Shown in pieces: positions 1-12,589 of a stretch of 64,000 nt of DNA. Below the pieces are notes generated by a model that made no database searches, was not told the origin of the DNA, and saw only the letters and a list, made by a program, of their open reading frames with translations. Source of the DNA: Papaver somniferum (Eukaryota; Streptophyta; Magnoliopsida; Ranunculales; Papaveraceae); assembly GCF_003573695.1 (NCBI RefSeq), contig NC_039368.1, positions 78,630,374-78,694,373 on the forward strand, written 5' to 3'. The translations under genes were made by a program, and so were the position numbers. Position 1 is the stretch's first letter. Each line of letters starts with the position of its first letter.

Positions 1-3000
1 AACAAGGATCTATTTAGTTAGAAGAAGATGAAGAAGAAGAGAGAAAGGAGCCCAGAAACAATGAATAATGTTGTTAATTGAATGAAAAAACCAAACAGTC
101 TGTCTATCTATCTTGAGGGAGAAGAAAAAAATAATAAAAATCTCTGATTGTTTTTTTATTACAGTAAGCAAAATTGACGTGGTTCCCACACGCCTTATCA
201 GTTGACATTAAATTACCTGCCTCTGCCTGCTTTCCCTAACCAATATTGAAGACGAAGTTTAGGTCAATAATAGTAGGAGAGGAGTTGGTACAAATTGACT
301 AATCCACCTAATCCTCAACGTTGATTTTTCAACTGTTGTTTTCGGATTGATTCTATTTTATCCGTTGATTTAAGAATAGTCGTTTCTTCCGCGAGGGTGC
401 GTCATGCATGAGAAATTCCTCAATTTTCTTCAAACAGGTGTGATACAGACATTGGAATGGAATGGACTAGCCATGAGGGGGATTCCGATCCCTGGCATGA
501 ATAAATTTTAATTCAGATCCCTGGTATTATCATTCAATGACTTAGCTGACAATTATATTCAGTTAATTATTTTATTTTGGATTCCATAATTCTGAAGCTG
601 AAATATGAAAAATGGTTTTAAAGCACCGTTTTGTCGATCAGGAATTAAGGGAATGCATGCCTTAGGACCTCCTCTAAGACCTGGTTTATGTAGATAATGA
701 GAGGAGAAATCACCGAGTTTCAGTACCTTAATTTAATGGCTGAGGTTTTTTCGAAGTTCTCCGGGAAATGTCCAAAGGATTTTATCTTTTTTAAATAAGA
801 CGTGAAAATTATAGGTGAAGCATGGATATTCCAACGACAGAGACAAAGTCTACGATTAGGTCTAGATGAATGTGTGGGTTTGGTGATCCAGAACATTTCA
901 ATGTTTTTTTTTGGCCACAATTAAATGAGAAGATTTGTATTCGTCACGTGGCAATTTTTGTATTGTGGAAAATTCTAGATACCCTGTCGTTTAGTGGGGG
1001 TGAAAATGTTGGACTAATATTCTTCAAAAACGTGCGTGCTAGTCATTTGTTCATTTGATGGTCGCGTGGGTTTAGCCATTTAGGACTCCTACCTCGTGGG
1101 ATTATGGTTAGCCTCACGCCCAATGATCCTGCTGTGCTGGAAAGTCGAGACTTTGCCAATCGCACAAGAGTTTGAATTTGTGCACACTTCTTAGCAAGAA
1201 TGCACGTAACATTTCAATATCTACTATTGATTTAATTTACAGAGTTATGTAACAAGGACCGATATTCTAAACATAGAGAATAATGAGGTCATCATTAGTA
1301 CATAATCAACCAGTCAGAAAAATAAGTTGAATATGATCAAATTTGGACTCCACTTTATGATATTGCAAATGCCTATATCAGAAACAAGAACAACTTTGGA
1401 CACGACTTAACACAAAGGATAAGTGAATGACATAATCAAATTGCATTTTGTTTAATTAACTCCACTAATTGCTCACTAAGTGCATTCCCACCTGTTTCTA
1501 ATGGAGAACAATAAGGAATCTAAAGTCTAAAATTTCAATCAAGCTCGTTCCGGAAAAAGTCTCACGAGTCTTTGTCAAACTGACATAGACAAGTAATGCA
1601 CCGGAGTGGATGGCAATATTCAACCACTTGAACGTAAAGGTTGGTGGTGTATTTGTGGAGTTAGTTGTAACTCACAACTTCATACACACTCATTCTCAGT
1701 GATCATGGTCCATCTATGACATTAAGTCCCTATCATAGTCCCTTTAATCCCCCTTTTTTGCTCCTAATTGATTTGGAAGTTTTAAATGTCATATTTCTAG
1801 TGGGACATAAAGTGGGAAGTATTGGCGGGTTCGAAATTTAATCATGCGGCTTGGAAACGATTGGTACCCTTTTAAAGGGCATGAACGATACGCTTGTTTC
1901 ATTAAAATTCAAGTTCCAAATTTAGTGGGGATTCAAGATTCACGTCGAAAATGCCATCCCCAACAGCGCCAAGGCAACAAAATGAGCGTCTCTTAAAAAT
2001 TAATGCAGACGACCTCTTTGTTGGCATCTTGACCAAGTCAAGCGGTCAAAACGCCAACCAGCTTGTCGCCCGACGCTAAAAAGAAAGTCGTATCAGTTTT
2101 ACTGAAATAGATGGCGCTGAAGACCTTTTCTTAATTTTATTTTCTATTTTCTTTCTTCTTTTTTTACGAACGAGTTTGACGCTGACGACAAGTTAAAGGG
2201 TCATCGATAACGCAAGGAAGCAATATAAACTGACTAACATGTTGGGGTTATTTATTGGGTCTTTCAACCAATTTGCAAAACTGGATAGTCCTTACACATT
2301 ATTGCTACAACAAGGGACTGTAACACCGAATCTTTTATAAAATAACTTGTTCGTCCACCAAACAACATATACCAATGCCGCTTATTGAAATTAATAAAAA
2401 CATGTACACGTCTGAGTAAAGCTCGGTCATGTTGATTCCCAATGGTATACCATTAACTCTCAACCATGGCACCAAAGTTTACAAGGAGAGCGCAAAATAA
2501 AACGTAAGAGTGTAAACAGATTGTAGTATTAAAAATGTCAAACAAATATAAATATGAGATGCCAATTTGTTGGGCATCCCAAGAAAAAACGTCGTAAGGC
2601 TGAACGTCTAGAAGAATATATGAGCGAATATTCGATCCCAATGCCGTTTTTATTATCGTCTAGGGATTTTTTGGGTGACAAAAGGGATGGCATCTCTATG
2701 TTGATTCCATCTCACATTCAACGGAACTGGAGAGCGTTCGGTGGAATTCAACTTATAAACGACACTTTTTGGGGAGAAAGTTGAATCTTACCTCCCCACT
2801 AGAGCCACCTAAGTGGTGATGGAGGTTCAACATTGATCACTCATCTTTGTGTAAGACCTCAATATCGTAAAAAATATGGTTCTTCGCAACACAACAGAAA
2901 AATCAAAAAGCTTACAGCTTAAAAGGGGTGTGAAATATGTAAAGAAATATGTCCAGATCTCAAAAACTTTCAAGAAATATCTAAAACTCAGCCAGAGTAA

Positions 3001-3480
3001 TGACTCCTCAATATTATACTGGGAAGATCTTTAGCTGATGATATTATCATCAAGGATACTTATCTTAGTATTTATGCAATCACTGTCGCTCTGGATTGTT
3101 CATGATGAAAAACTACCTTATCCAACGATGGTGAACTGAATTTAGGTTTATATAAGAAGCTCTATCAAACACACATTAATGAAGTTATGTATATCCATAA
3201 CCTATTTTATATAAAACATATATACATGGAATGAAGTTGACTAACTATCGCGAAAATTGGACAATTGGGGATGTTTTTCGGTAAAACCAACTAACCCTTG
3301 GGTTATAAAAGAAAAATTATCGGACAAAAATCATTTTTTATATATGTTTTTATAGTCTTGATTTGGTTTTATAACTTATAGATGCTTGTTCATATTCTCA
3401 TGACTGATGTTTCAAATACATGTCACAATATTTTTCTTTGTTTTTTCTCTCCACTCTTGGTGACTATTCAGGCGAGAAAA
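1..3480. other. Intergenic AT-rich DNA, no supported gene
   Basis: Open frames here are under 80 codons, overlap on both strands and resemble no family I recognise. The first 60 bases are purine-rich (GAAGAAGATG-type repeats). Read on the minus strand they are CT-rich like a plant 5' leader, so a gene could run leftward out of the window, but nothing confirms this. I see no LTR ends, primer-binding site or RNA gene. Confidence 0.5.
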
Positions 3481-4640
3481 AACTCTCTTCCGGCAACAAG
3501 CAAACTGTTCTAATCAGATGGATCTCTATAGATCCGAATAGATCTGGGCAGTAGCACTAGTTTTAGTTTACTTTCTTAGTTAATTTTTCATAGATTAGTT
3601 AGGGTTTAGTTTTAAAAGTTTATTTAGGGTTTCTGTTTTTCATTTGTCATCCGGAAAAGTCTCTGCACTTATATGGTGCTTTTATCTTCACTTTTATAGT
3701 GATCCTTATTGATTTTAATGGGTGTTTTTGGTTATGTATGTTGGGTTTGAAGCTTGCCGGCGAAGGTTTCCGGTCACCGGAATCTCCATGTCTCAATTCA
3801 AGAAGAAAAATTGGGCAAATCGCTCCTTTGGAGCATCTCTTCCTCAAGAAGACAAACAATCTAATGGTTGGGTTATATTCAGAAAAAAACCATCACTTCT
3901 CTGATTCAATCGGCTGTCTCATATTTGTATTCGATAATATCCAATATTTCCTCTCTTTCTCTTGTCGGAATTCTCGGCATCAATCGTTTACAATATTTAT
4001 TTATTTATTTGTTATTTCTTGAATTCGTGCTTCAACTCATTGTAACCTTGATTTCCTATTAATGAAAAGCTTTCACTGATTATATATGTATATATTCTCA
4101 TGAGTGAATGAAATATGAGTTTTAGTTACACATTGGGTACATTATAGGTGAACGTCCTCCATATAATTATCAAAGTTACCAATATGGGTGACCGCATAGA
4201 TAATACTTGATGCCGCAAAGTTTTTGGGCTAAGGTCTCGAACTCGTGTCTACGTCTGCGTTGTAGACATACGTCAACCAAAGTCTATTTCTTTTGGTCAA
4301 AATTGTTTTGAATTATTTCTAGGAAATTAAACTAATTTTGATTATCTATTTATTATTTTTCTTGGGGATTAAGACTTGGGAAAATCTTTTATCTACCAAA
4401 AATATTTTATCTAGTATTTATTTTAAGGATAATTACTTTTTTGTGTTTATCTCGAATTGTTTTACAAGAAACAAAATTACTTTCTTTACAAGAAAACAAA
4501 ATTACTTGCTTTATAAGAAATCTGAAACCTTGGAGTTTTTCTTCTCATCCAAATACAAAAAGAATTTCTCTTTTAAAAATATCGTAAGAAGCGGCTCTTT
4601 ATTTCACCATCTTCTCGCTTTGTTTTACGAGACGTCGCAT
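3481..4640. other. Unassigned AT-rich stretch with retrotransposon-like texture
   Basis: The stretch contains GTTAGGGTTTAG-type text, a short GC-richer core near 3750-3860 and a T-rich tail ending near 4075. This resembles an old LTR or leader, but I find no second copy, TSD or primer-binding site. The overlapping plus-strand frames at 3699-4062 start and stop in different phases and show no domain. Confidence 0.3.
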
Positions 4641-4782
4641 GTTTATCTCCCTTCCTGATCTTACTGTTGAGTTCGAAGTTGGGTAGATTTTATTGTGCCT
4701 ATATAACCTATTTGTTTCCCTTCTTGATCCTTACTGTTGAGTTCGAAGTTGCATATATTTTATTGTGTCTATACAGCCTATA
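4641..4782. repeat. Two-unit tandem duplication, about 70-bp period
   Basis: The block ACTGTTGAGTTCGAAGTT occurs at 4663-4680 and again at 4733-4750. Both copies are preceded by a CCCTTC(C/T)TGATC-like stretch and followed by ATTTTATTGTG(C/T)CTATA. The two units differ by several substitutions and small indels, so the duplication is not recent. Confidence 0.75.
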
Positions 4783-4951
4783 TAGGGCATATCTATCCTG
4801 GGAACATCTCCTCTTGTGGGGTATAACATCACTTATTCTTGAGGAATACCTCAGGTTATTGTGTTAAGGAAAATTTGCTGGGCAGGAGGATTTTCCCTCG
4901 TATGTCAAACTGTGATTTTTAATTCAGTTGATTATTTTTTAGTGTATTTTC

Positions 4952-6760
4952 TGAAAATACGAGGGTACCCAAATATACCACAATCTTTTATTTATCAACC
5001 TATAAGTCCTTTACCAAATGCGATCGTCCATGGACAGAGTTGAGACAATACAACAACTTTGGTACACATGTCGTGTAATCGTCTATGCATACGAGATCTA
5101 AATAATACAACAACAAGGTCACTTGTGTGATTGACGATGGATTCAAGATCGAGAAGATACAAAAACGAAGTGATCACTTGATAATAGGTACGGTAATAAA
5201 CGAAACTCTATAGGATCAATATCAAGTGTTACAGATTAATGTATAAGTGTAATTTACTTTAATTATAGTAAAATAGTTATAATACGGAATAATAAAGTAA
5301 ATGGAACAACAAGATTTTGTTAACGAGGAAACCGAAAATGCAGAAAAACCCCGGGACCTAGTTCAGTTTTGAATGTTCTCTGAATTAAGCCATTACACAA
5401 AATCTAATCCAACTTCGTATATTAGAGACCAAGTAGACTACCTCTAGCCGCTTATTTTCCTCAGTATCCCTGCGCCTTCGACTTCTAGAGTCATGCACGT
5501 GAATCACCAATCCTTTAGATCGTACTCAATCTTGGTATGAGTCATTGACAAAGGCTCTTATGTTTATTCTAATAAACTACTTTGTCTAGTTAGATCAATC
5601 TTTCTTTTGATCACCGAAATAATCAAACTCTAGATTCGCGCAATCAATCAATATAGATCTCAAAGAGAAACTATAAGGTGATGTCGATCTCACGTAACTA
5701 ATCAATCAAGTCTATCAAGGATAAGCAAGATTCTAGTTGGATCCTAACCGATCAAGGTTTGTGCACACAATTCACAAGATACAAAAACTAATAAGGAAAA
5801 TTTTGTCGTCTTCAAATCTTCGTTCGTCTTCAATAATAACCTGCACAATACCACTTGAAACCTCTTGTGATCAATCACGCACAAAACGAAGTCTGTTAAA
5901 AATGGATTATCACAAGATGTCTTTAGATCTGAAAATGGTTCTAAAGATCCCGTCAATACTTTGATCTAAGTTTGAGTGAGCCTTATATTATAATAGAAGG
6001 TTACCTAGAATAAACAAACTAGGTGTAATCAAATTTTCAACAACTGTTAGTCAATCAAATCAATAATCGAGAACTACATTAACAATACAATTATCTATTT
6101 TCCCACTAACGGTACTCGTAGAGATTTTTGATCCCACCGAAGTCTTTAAACAAGCGGTCGTGATTTTTCCTAATTAGAGTACTTTCCTCTCCAAATAGAC
6201 GGCTCCACCAAAAACAACAAGAATGAAGTTTGCTTGGATCTTAGGATAGTTTGCAAGAAATGCAAACTCAAGTATTTATACACTAAGGTTGTTTGGACAA
6301 CAAGGAAATTCCAGAACCGAAAATATTATCAAGATATTCTCATTAAAATACCTAATTTTGGATTTCCTATTTTCACTTAAATACCAAACCATATTTCCAA
6401 AAACTCTCATAGAAAACTTCTATTTTTAGCCTAGGACGTTAACTAATAATATTTTCCAGATGATGTGCTTTAATTGTTGATAATTAAAACATATATGATG
6501 ATAATCATAATTAAATATTTTTTTACTTTTTCGGACCTGGGATCACCTTGAGTATCAAGGAATAACTTTGAACAATTAAAGATAAGAGTTATGTACATGT
6601 TCAGATAATGTCGATATCTAGAAGCTTCTCATCTTAGCAAACCCAAAACCCTAATTCACACATATCATGAAGAAATATGTGAATCATGGAAACTTGGTTT
6701 TGCTAATGGAACTAATAATACCATCACTCCAAATATGTTGTGACCGGCTATAACATGATT
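4952..6760 (-). mobile_element. Truncated LTR of the N/C/B family
   Basis: The left end TGAAAATACGAGGGTACCC matches the 3' terminus of the N and C LTRs read on the minus strand. The conserved block TTTTGTTAACGAGGAAACCG follows at about 5317, and a minus-strand TATA-type motif lies near 6271-6280. The other LTR terminus (TGTTAGAGC on the minus strand) is missing. Similarity fades between about 6650 and 6790, where LINE sequence begins, so the right edge is approximate. Only the R-U5 and proximal U3 parts remain. No internal region or TSD can be assigned. Confidence 0.75.
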
Positions 6761-6800
6761 CCCAAGGTAAGTTGTAATCGGTTACACCTTGCTCCACAAA

Positions 6801-6962
6801 GCCTCATAAAGTTAAACTTTTTATATGGAAATGTATTAAAGATGTACTTCAACTAGGGATAAGCTTTCAAGATATAAATCTGATATTGAGGTGCACTATA
6901 GTTTATGCAATCATCCAATAGAGTCTGGTGATCATTTATTTTTGAATTGTTCTTATGCTAGA
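6801..6962 (+). pseudogene. LINE reverse-transcriptase zinc-binding domain fragment, left part
   Basis: Translation from 6846 gives TSTRDKLSRYKSDIEV followed by CNHPIESGDHLFLNCSYAR. This is the C-x-H...HLF-x-x-C zinc-binding signature (zf-RVT) found downstream of reverse transcriptase in plant non-LTR retrotransposons. An upstream piece reading PHKVKLFIWKCIKDVL is in another phase, which implies a small deletion near 6845-6850. The fragment is cut at 6962 by element A, and the protein resumes in phase at 28556 once the CTAGA duplication is removed. It is a dead fragment with no reverse-transcriptase core nearby. Confidence 0.8.
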
Positions 6963-8089
6963 TGAAAAATGGGGGTCTAACAACCACACCCAATATTTCG
7001 CTTAGCAATCTGTATGGAATAACTCCGATATACTTTCAAGAGAATCAACTAGACAGTCAGACTCAATCTTAAGAAAAGTATATCAAAGAGTTATATATCA
7101 ATTTCTCAATTCAATCTGCAATCAAACAAATAGGAATTTGTGAGCCCGATATATTGAATATAAGAAATAACTTGGACGGTATCAAAAACCAATATCCAAG
7201 TGTCAGTCAATTTAATCAACAACCAAAGGGTGGATTCACAATTGATTGAACTTACGCACAAACTGTGATATTTCAATTATAAACAAATATAATGCGGAAA
7301 AGAAATAACACAGACACCAGAAGTTTTGTTAACGAGGAAACCGCAAATGCAGAAAAACCCCGGGACCTAGTCCAGATTTGAACACCACACTGTATTAAGC
7401 CTCTACAGACACTAGCCTACTCCAAGTTAACTTCAGACTGGAATGTAGTTGAGCCCTAACCAATCTCACACTGATCAAGGTACAGTTGCGCTCCTTACAT
7501 CTCTGAATCCCAACAGGACTATACGCATTTGATTCCCTTAGCTGATCTCAACCACAAATAAGAGTTTCTACGACCCAAAGTCGAAGACTGGATAAACTAA
7601 TCTGTCTCACACAGAAAAGTCTATTGAATAGATAAATCTGTCTTCCACAAATAAACCTATGAGTTTTGTTGCGTCTTTTGATAAATCAAGGTGAACAACA
7701 GCAATTGATATACCTGACTTATATTCCCGAAGAACATCCTAGAAATATCAATCACCTTACAATAATCTTAATCTTATGGTAGCGAAACAAGATATTGTGG
7801 AATCACAAACGATGAGACGAAGATGTTTGTGACTAATTTTTATATTGCCTATCGGAGATTAAATCTCGAGCAAATCTTAGAGAAGATAGTACTCAATCAC
7901 GATAGAAAACAGCAAGATCGGAACACGCAACTACAGAGAAAATATTTGGGTCTCGCTTCACAATCCCAATGAAATCTTTAAGTCGTTAACCTATAGGGTT
8001 TGGAAAAACCTAAGGTTAAAGGAGAATCGACTATAGTCGCAACTAGTATCACACATGAGGTGTGAGGATTAGGTTTCCCAGTTGCTAGA

Positions 8090-8106
8090 GTTCTCCTTTA
8101 TATAGT
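8090..8106 (-). promoter_or_regulatory. Probable TATA box of element A LTR (3' copy)
   Basis: The minus strand reads GAAGACTATATAAAGGAG. The same motif occurs at the matching place in the 5' LTR (about 27188-27204). Position and conservation between copies support a TATA element separating U3 from the transcribed part. No start site can be shown from sequence alone. Confidence 0.5.
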
Positions 8107-8577
8107 CTTCAAATCAGGGTTTGCAATCAATGTTACCTTGGTAACAAAGCATTCAATATTCACCGTTAGATGAAAACCTGATTAGACTCAAGATAATATC
8201 TTTCAACTGTTAAATCGAACATAGCTTGTTACACACAAATGAAAAGTGACTTCATTTGGATATGATAACCGCACCTAAACGTGCATACCTTTGTTGGCTC
8301 AACAATAGTTAATCGAAGTTATCCATATGAACACTTTAATATCAACATCATTCATCTTAACCATAACTAGTTCAAATGACTCAAATGAAACTAGTTCTAG
8401 AGTTGTTCAATTGTTTATATTCTCATAGAAGTATACAAGATACAATTGAAGAAATATCGATTTTGATTCACTCGAAACAAGTCATCAACATTATAGCCAC
8501 GGTTTTCAAAAGATTGCATTCCTTATTTTATAAATATATTAGTTAATGAACAAACCGATTTTAGAACATTATCCACT

Positions 8578-8812
8578 CAAGTATGCAAACATGTATGCAT
8601 ACCTTAGTAGCCGGACTGAGTTTAGGTTCACCAGTATGCGAACGGGTACGCATACCACCAAACTCAGTAAAGTCCCGGAACTTGAAGATCATGCCAGTAC
8701 ACGTACCGGTATGCGTGCTTAGGTCCAGGACCGCTACTAAACCAATCCGTACGCATACAGGTATGCATACCATGGTTCCCGGACTTGGATCACACGTATG
8801 CAAGTACGCATA
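8578..8812. repeat. Array of palindromic GTATGC...GCATAC units in LTR A
   Basis: Five imperfect palindromes with core GTATGCGAACGGGTACGCAT or close variants occur roughly every 45-65 bases, alternating with non-palindromic spacers. Because the array is nearly self-complementary, long frames with similar protein text appear on both strands, and these are not genes. The homologous array in the other LTR lies at 27686-27915. Confidence 0.8.
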
Positions 8813-9441
8813 CTGTGCCTATATCCAATTGTTCTAAACTCTCATTTCAACCATTGAAACATTCTCGATAGACGGCAATAGCTGTCTCGCACAAACTATT
8901 ATCTTCAAGGCAATTTTCAAGTGATCGAATGATTAAAAAGAAATATTCTGAGTCTACATCAAATGACTATCTCACAGAAATCATGTAAGATGCTACCAGG
9001 CGATTTTCACATGATCATGTTTTGACTTTCATCAAGAATATAGGATGAACTTGGTTAAAGCGAAAGCTTACCAACACATATTTCGAGAAATATGTAAGCG
9101 AGTTAAACTCAACTCGAAATATCAAATGTGGTAATTGAAGTTTATATAGCTATACGACTGTTATCTCAAATAGGAGACAGAGTAGATAGACTTTTGAGTG
9201 ATAGATGAGTTCAAGTCTCCACATACCTTTTGTTGATGAAGTTCCACAAGATCTCCTTAGTATTTGTTCGTCTTTAATCGATGAACGCCGTGAATTCTAA
9301 TGCTCAACTACACTTTCTATCATAATCCGAGACTTAGCTATAAGTAGAATAGAAATCAAGACTTATAGTTTTGGTAACTAAACTTGACAAACAAGCTTGA
9401 GATAGAAACGCTTGCGAGTTCGACCGAGCAGTGCTCTAACA

Positions 9442-10359
9442 ATTTCCCTCTTTGTCAATTTTAGTGAAAAAACTATCAATACATATGGATTACAAAATAA
9501 ATAAACTTTGTAGCTTCTCATCCAAATGCTTGATTTCCTTGGTTCTTCAACGTTACTCGAAATCTTCGCCACTTCCAAGTAATCCAGTGATTCTGAAAGT
9601 GTTCAACTCAACATCATAGTTGTTGAAGATCCGTAGCTATAACAATGAGAAAACAGTAGCTCTCAATCATTGTTATACAGTGTCATAGTATTATTACACA
9701 ACATCAAAGTCCAATTGTATCACAATTTTGACAACAAAACTATGATGATATGTATCACTCCCCCTTAGTCAATACTTCATCTCTCATGAAAACCACTTCC
9801 CCTTACATAATGATCCGTAAACCATATGTATTTGTAGTGTGAACTACACATTAATTCTCCCCCTTTTTGTTAATATAAATCGACAAAGGTACGAAAACTA
9901 GTGGGATCCTAATGAAATTTCCATAGAGATATTTCATGACCAAAAGAGAACATATCAACTTTGTTTCGATAATTTCACATAGCCGAAACTAGTGTATTCA
10001 TCAAGGAGTTTATAAAAATACAAGAAAACTCCTACAATAATCCACAGTCGCACTCCCCACAAATATGTGGCAATTAAGCACAAGTTCAATTAAGAACTCT
10101 CCCCCATAAAATGCCATTCTTGAAAAAAAACAAGAGCGACCTTACTTTCACAAGAAAATAAGGATTTAAAAGAATACTTTGATACCTAACAGAACTGTTA
10201 TCTACGTGGAAACAAATGCGAAATTAAAACAACACTACACTGACGTTTTAAGCCTTGATTGCCCAAAATATATGAAGGAGTCCAGGGGCAAAAGGCTAGA
10301 AAACTAATGAACCAAAACAACACCAATAGACTTCCATTAGTATTGAAACGTAGCAGTAT
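9442..10359 (-). other. Polypurine tract and non-coding 3' part of element A
   Basis: Next to the LTR the minus strand reads GACAAAGAGGGAAATT at 9442-9457, a good polypurine tract for plus-strand priming. Beyond it, up to the broken reverse transcriptase at 10360, there is no recognisable RT C-terminal half or RNase H. The stretch is AT-rich and presumably decayed or deleted pol sequence. Confidence 0.7.
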
Positions 10360-10842
10360 CTAAAGGTTTGGTGAGAATATTATCCAATTGTTGTTCGGAA
10401 GGCACAAATTCCATATTGATGATACCATTTTCAATCCATATAATGCCTTTTTGAGTTTAAGTACATGATATGGGAAGTCAAGATTTTCAAATCCCTTTGG
10501 TTGAGCAACATGGAACTCTTCCTTTAAATTTTCGTTTAGGAACGCGGATTTTATGTCCATTTAAAATAGCTCAACCTTAAGAAAACAAGTATGAGCTAAT
10601 AGTAACCAAATGGACTCAAGGCGTTCCATAGGAGCAAAGGTTTTGTCAAAGTCGATACCTTCAATCTGTGAATATCCTTGAGCGTCAAGTCTGGCTTTGT
10701 TTCTGATAATGGTGCCAAATTCATCAGACTTGTTCTTGAATATCCATTTGGTACCAACAATATTGATATTGGAGGGACAAGGTACGATCTCCCATACATC
10801 TTGTCTTTGAGACTGATTTAACTCTTCATGCATTGCATTCAC
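10360..10842 (-). pseudogene. Copia reverse transcriptase, N-terminal half (element A)
   Basis: The minus strand shows the start of the RVT_2 domain: NIVGTKWIFKNKSDEFGTI, then KARLDAQGYSQIEGIDFDKTF, then a stop at 10561, then MDIKSAFLNENLKEEFHVAQ and VLKLKKALYGLK. These are the usual opening motifs of Ty1/copia RT. The YVDD catalytic box and everything after it are missing. The domain lies directly downstream of integrase, as expected for copia gene order. The internal stop and the 3' loss make it inactive. Confidence 0.88.
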
Positions 10843-10956
10843 CCAAAAGGGATCGCTAAGATCTTCATCAATATTTCTAGGTTCTACCTGTGAAAGATAA
10901 CAACCAAAATTACAAATATTTTGAAGTTTCCTTCTTGTTTTATCCGTATAATATTT

Positions 10957-12074
10957 TTATACAATAATACCTTTAGTATCATGATTCCTTTGAACCCAGA
11001 GGTGTCTTAGAGGAACACGTTCTTGTTCAACATGAATAACCTGATTAGTGCCCTTCTCCTCGTCACTGGAAATATCAGGATCAGCGAATGTTGGAACAAC
11101 TTCAACCGATTCTGGGATTTCCTTGACATTCTCAAGTGTATCGGCAGGAGGCAATTCATCAGGAGGACTATCATGATGAAAATTGCTCAGATCATCAATG
11201 ATGACATTTGCAGATTCCATCATAACTTGGGTTCTGAGATTGAATACTCGAAAACCACAACTATCAGATGCATAGCCAATAAAGATGCCTTCATCGCTTT
11301 GAGAATCAAATTTCTCTTTCGGTTCTCGATCTTTCAGAATATAGCACTTACTTCCAAACACTCTGAGATAATGTAAGTTGGGCTTCCTATCGTACTACAA
11401 CTCATAAGGAGTGTTTAGGGTTTTAGACCATAGGTAAACATGGTTGATCAAATAACATGCTATGAACACAGCTTCTCCCCAAAAACTTAACAGCAGGTTT
11501 TTGTTATGGAGCATTACCCCGGCCATTTCTTGAATGTTCATATTCTTCCTTTCTGCAACTCCATTAGATTGAGGAGTAATGAGTGGTGACTATTGTTGAA
11601 TAATCCCCAGTTTGTCACAAAATTCAAACACCTTAGTGTCCTTGAATTCAGTTCCGCGGTCGCTTCTAATTTTCTTTAGCTTGCGACCTTGTTCATTATG
11701 GATTCTATTAAAAATAATCTTGAATTCACCAAGGGTTTCATTCTTATGAGCTAAAAAGGCCACCAAGTGAATCTGGTGTAATCATCTACCATAACTAAAG
11801 CATACTTCTTCCCAGCAACCGTAGGTTGTTGAATAGGACCGAAGAGATCCATATGAATTAAATTAAGTGGAGCTTTAGTGAGAATGACTCGAGAGGATTT
11901 ATGTGGAACTTTTGTTTGTTTACCCTTTTTACAGGCACCACAGGCACCATCAATCTTTGCATTGATTTTGGGGACGCCTCTAACAAGCTCTTTGTTAATG
12001 ATCTTAGTTAGAAGGCGATAATTGATGTGACCAAAACGCTCATGCAAAAAATGTGTAGATTCCACCTTAGTCAA
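10957..12074 (-). pseudogene. Copia GAG-pre-integrase and integrase (element A)
   Basis: From 12074 leftward the minus strand encodes HERFGHINYRLL and CGACKKGKQTKVPHK (the HHCC zinc-binding region), then LIHMDLFGP and ALVMVDDYTRFTW of the integrase core. Beyond 11750, in broken frames, come text of the type SDRGTEF (second catalytic Asp) and TPQSNGVAERKN (Glu region), then the C-terminal copia module FGSKCYILKDREPKEKFDSQ and GIFIGYASDSCGFRVFN at 11361-11270. The product would join element cDNA to host DNA. Frameshifts near 11750 and a stop near 11590 inactivate it. Confidence 0.9.
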
Positions 12075-12194
12075 ATTGCAACAATTACTAAACTGAGTAT
12101 CAAGAAGATAACAGTTATTTTTTCCACGAGTTCCCTGAAAAATTACTTTTCCAGATTTGTCTGCAATGTCACATCCATTCGCATTGAAGACAAC

Positions 12195-12467
12195 TTATGG
12201 CCTTTTGTCACAAATTTGACTAACATAAAGAAGATTTGCAGTCATACCTTTAACGTATACTACATCATGGATTTTAGGAACATCGGGGAGTTTGACCGTC
12301 CCATTCTTGCTTATGTAGCAACAACTCCCATCTCCGAATGTTACCGAACCTCCTTCAAAGTCGCTTGAATTCACAAACCACGAAAGATCTTCAGTTATAT
12401 GTCGGATACATCCACTGTCAAGAAACCATTGAAAGGGTGATGCTGATTTTAGAGCAAAAGCTCTCAT
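12195..12467 (-). pseudogene. Copia aspartic protease region (element A)
   Basis: The 90-residue minus-strand frame holds QWFLDSGCIRHITED near residue 13. This contains the DSG active-site triad typical of Ty1/copia protease. It is followed by VTFGDGSCCYISKNGTVKLP and VVYVKGMTANLLYVSQICDK. It lies between gag and integrase as expected. The domain itself is open, but it is separated from both neighbours by stops or phase changes. Confidence 0.85.
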
Positions 12468-12589
12468 ACTAACACTACTATCCCGTTTGAGATTTCTTGT
12501 TAGATTTGTACATCTTTTTAGAGAAGTAAATAGTTTTTCAGCTTTCTTATGAAGATTACTAGCAACCTTTAAATTTTTCTTGAAGGATG

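Larger units (their letters stand above)
6963..9441 (-). repeat. 3' LTR of element A
   Basis: On the minus strand it runs from TGTTAGAGCACTGCTCGG to CCCCCATTTTTCA, about 2.48 kb, with TG...CA ends. It aligns with 13001-13849 plus 27037-28550. It keeps about 115 bases near 7822-7940 that are missing from the right copy, next to the N insertion point. It carries the conserved TTTTGTTAACGAGGAAACCG block near 7325, a TATA motif near 8095 and a palindromic array near 8578-8810. Confidence 0.9.

Noticed and set aside
4338..4658. 106-codon plus-strand frame
   Set aside because: Composed mostly of Phe, Lys, Ser and Ile from AT-rich DNA, with no domain or conserved text. Expected by chance at this base composition.
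8561..8837. Overlapping 80-84 codon frames on both strands with similar protein text (also 27669-27945)
   Set aside because: They are produced by a palindromic DNA array inside an LTR. The mirrored protein text on both strands follows from the self-complementary DNA.
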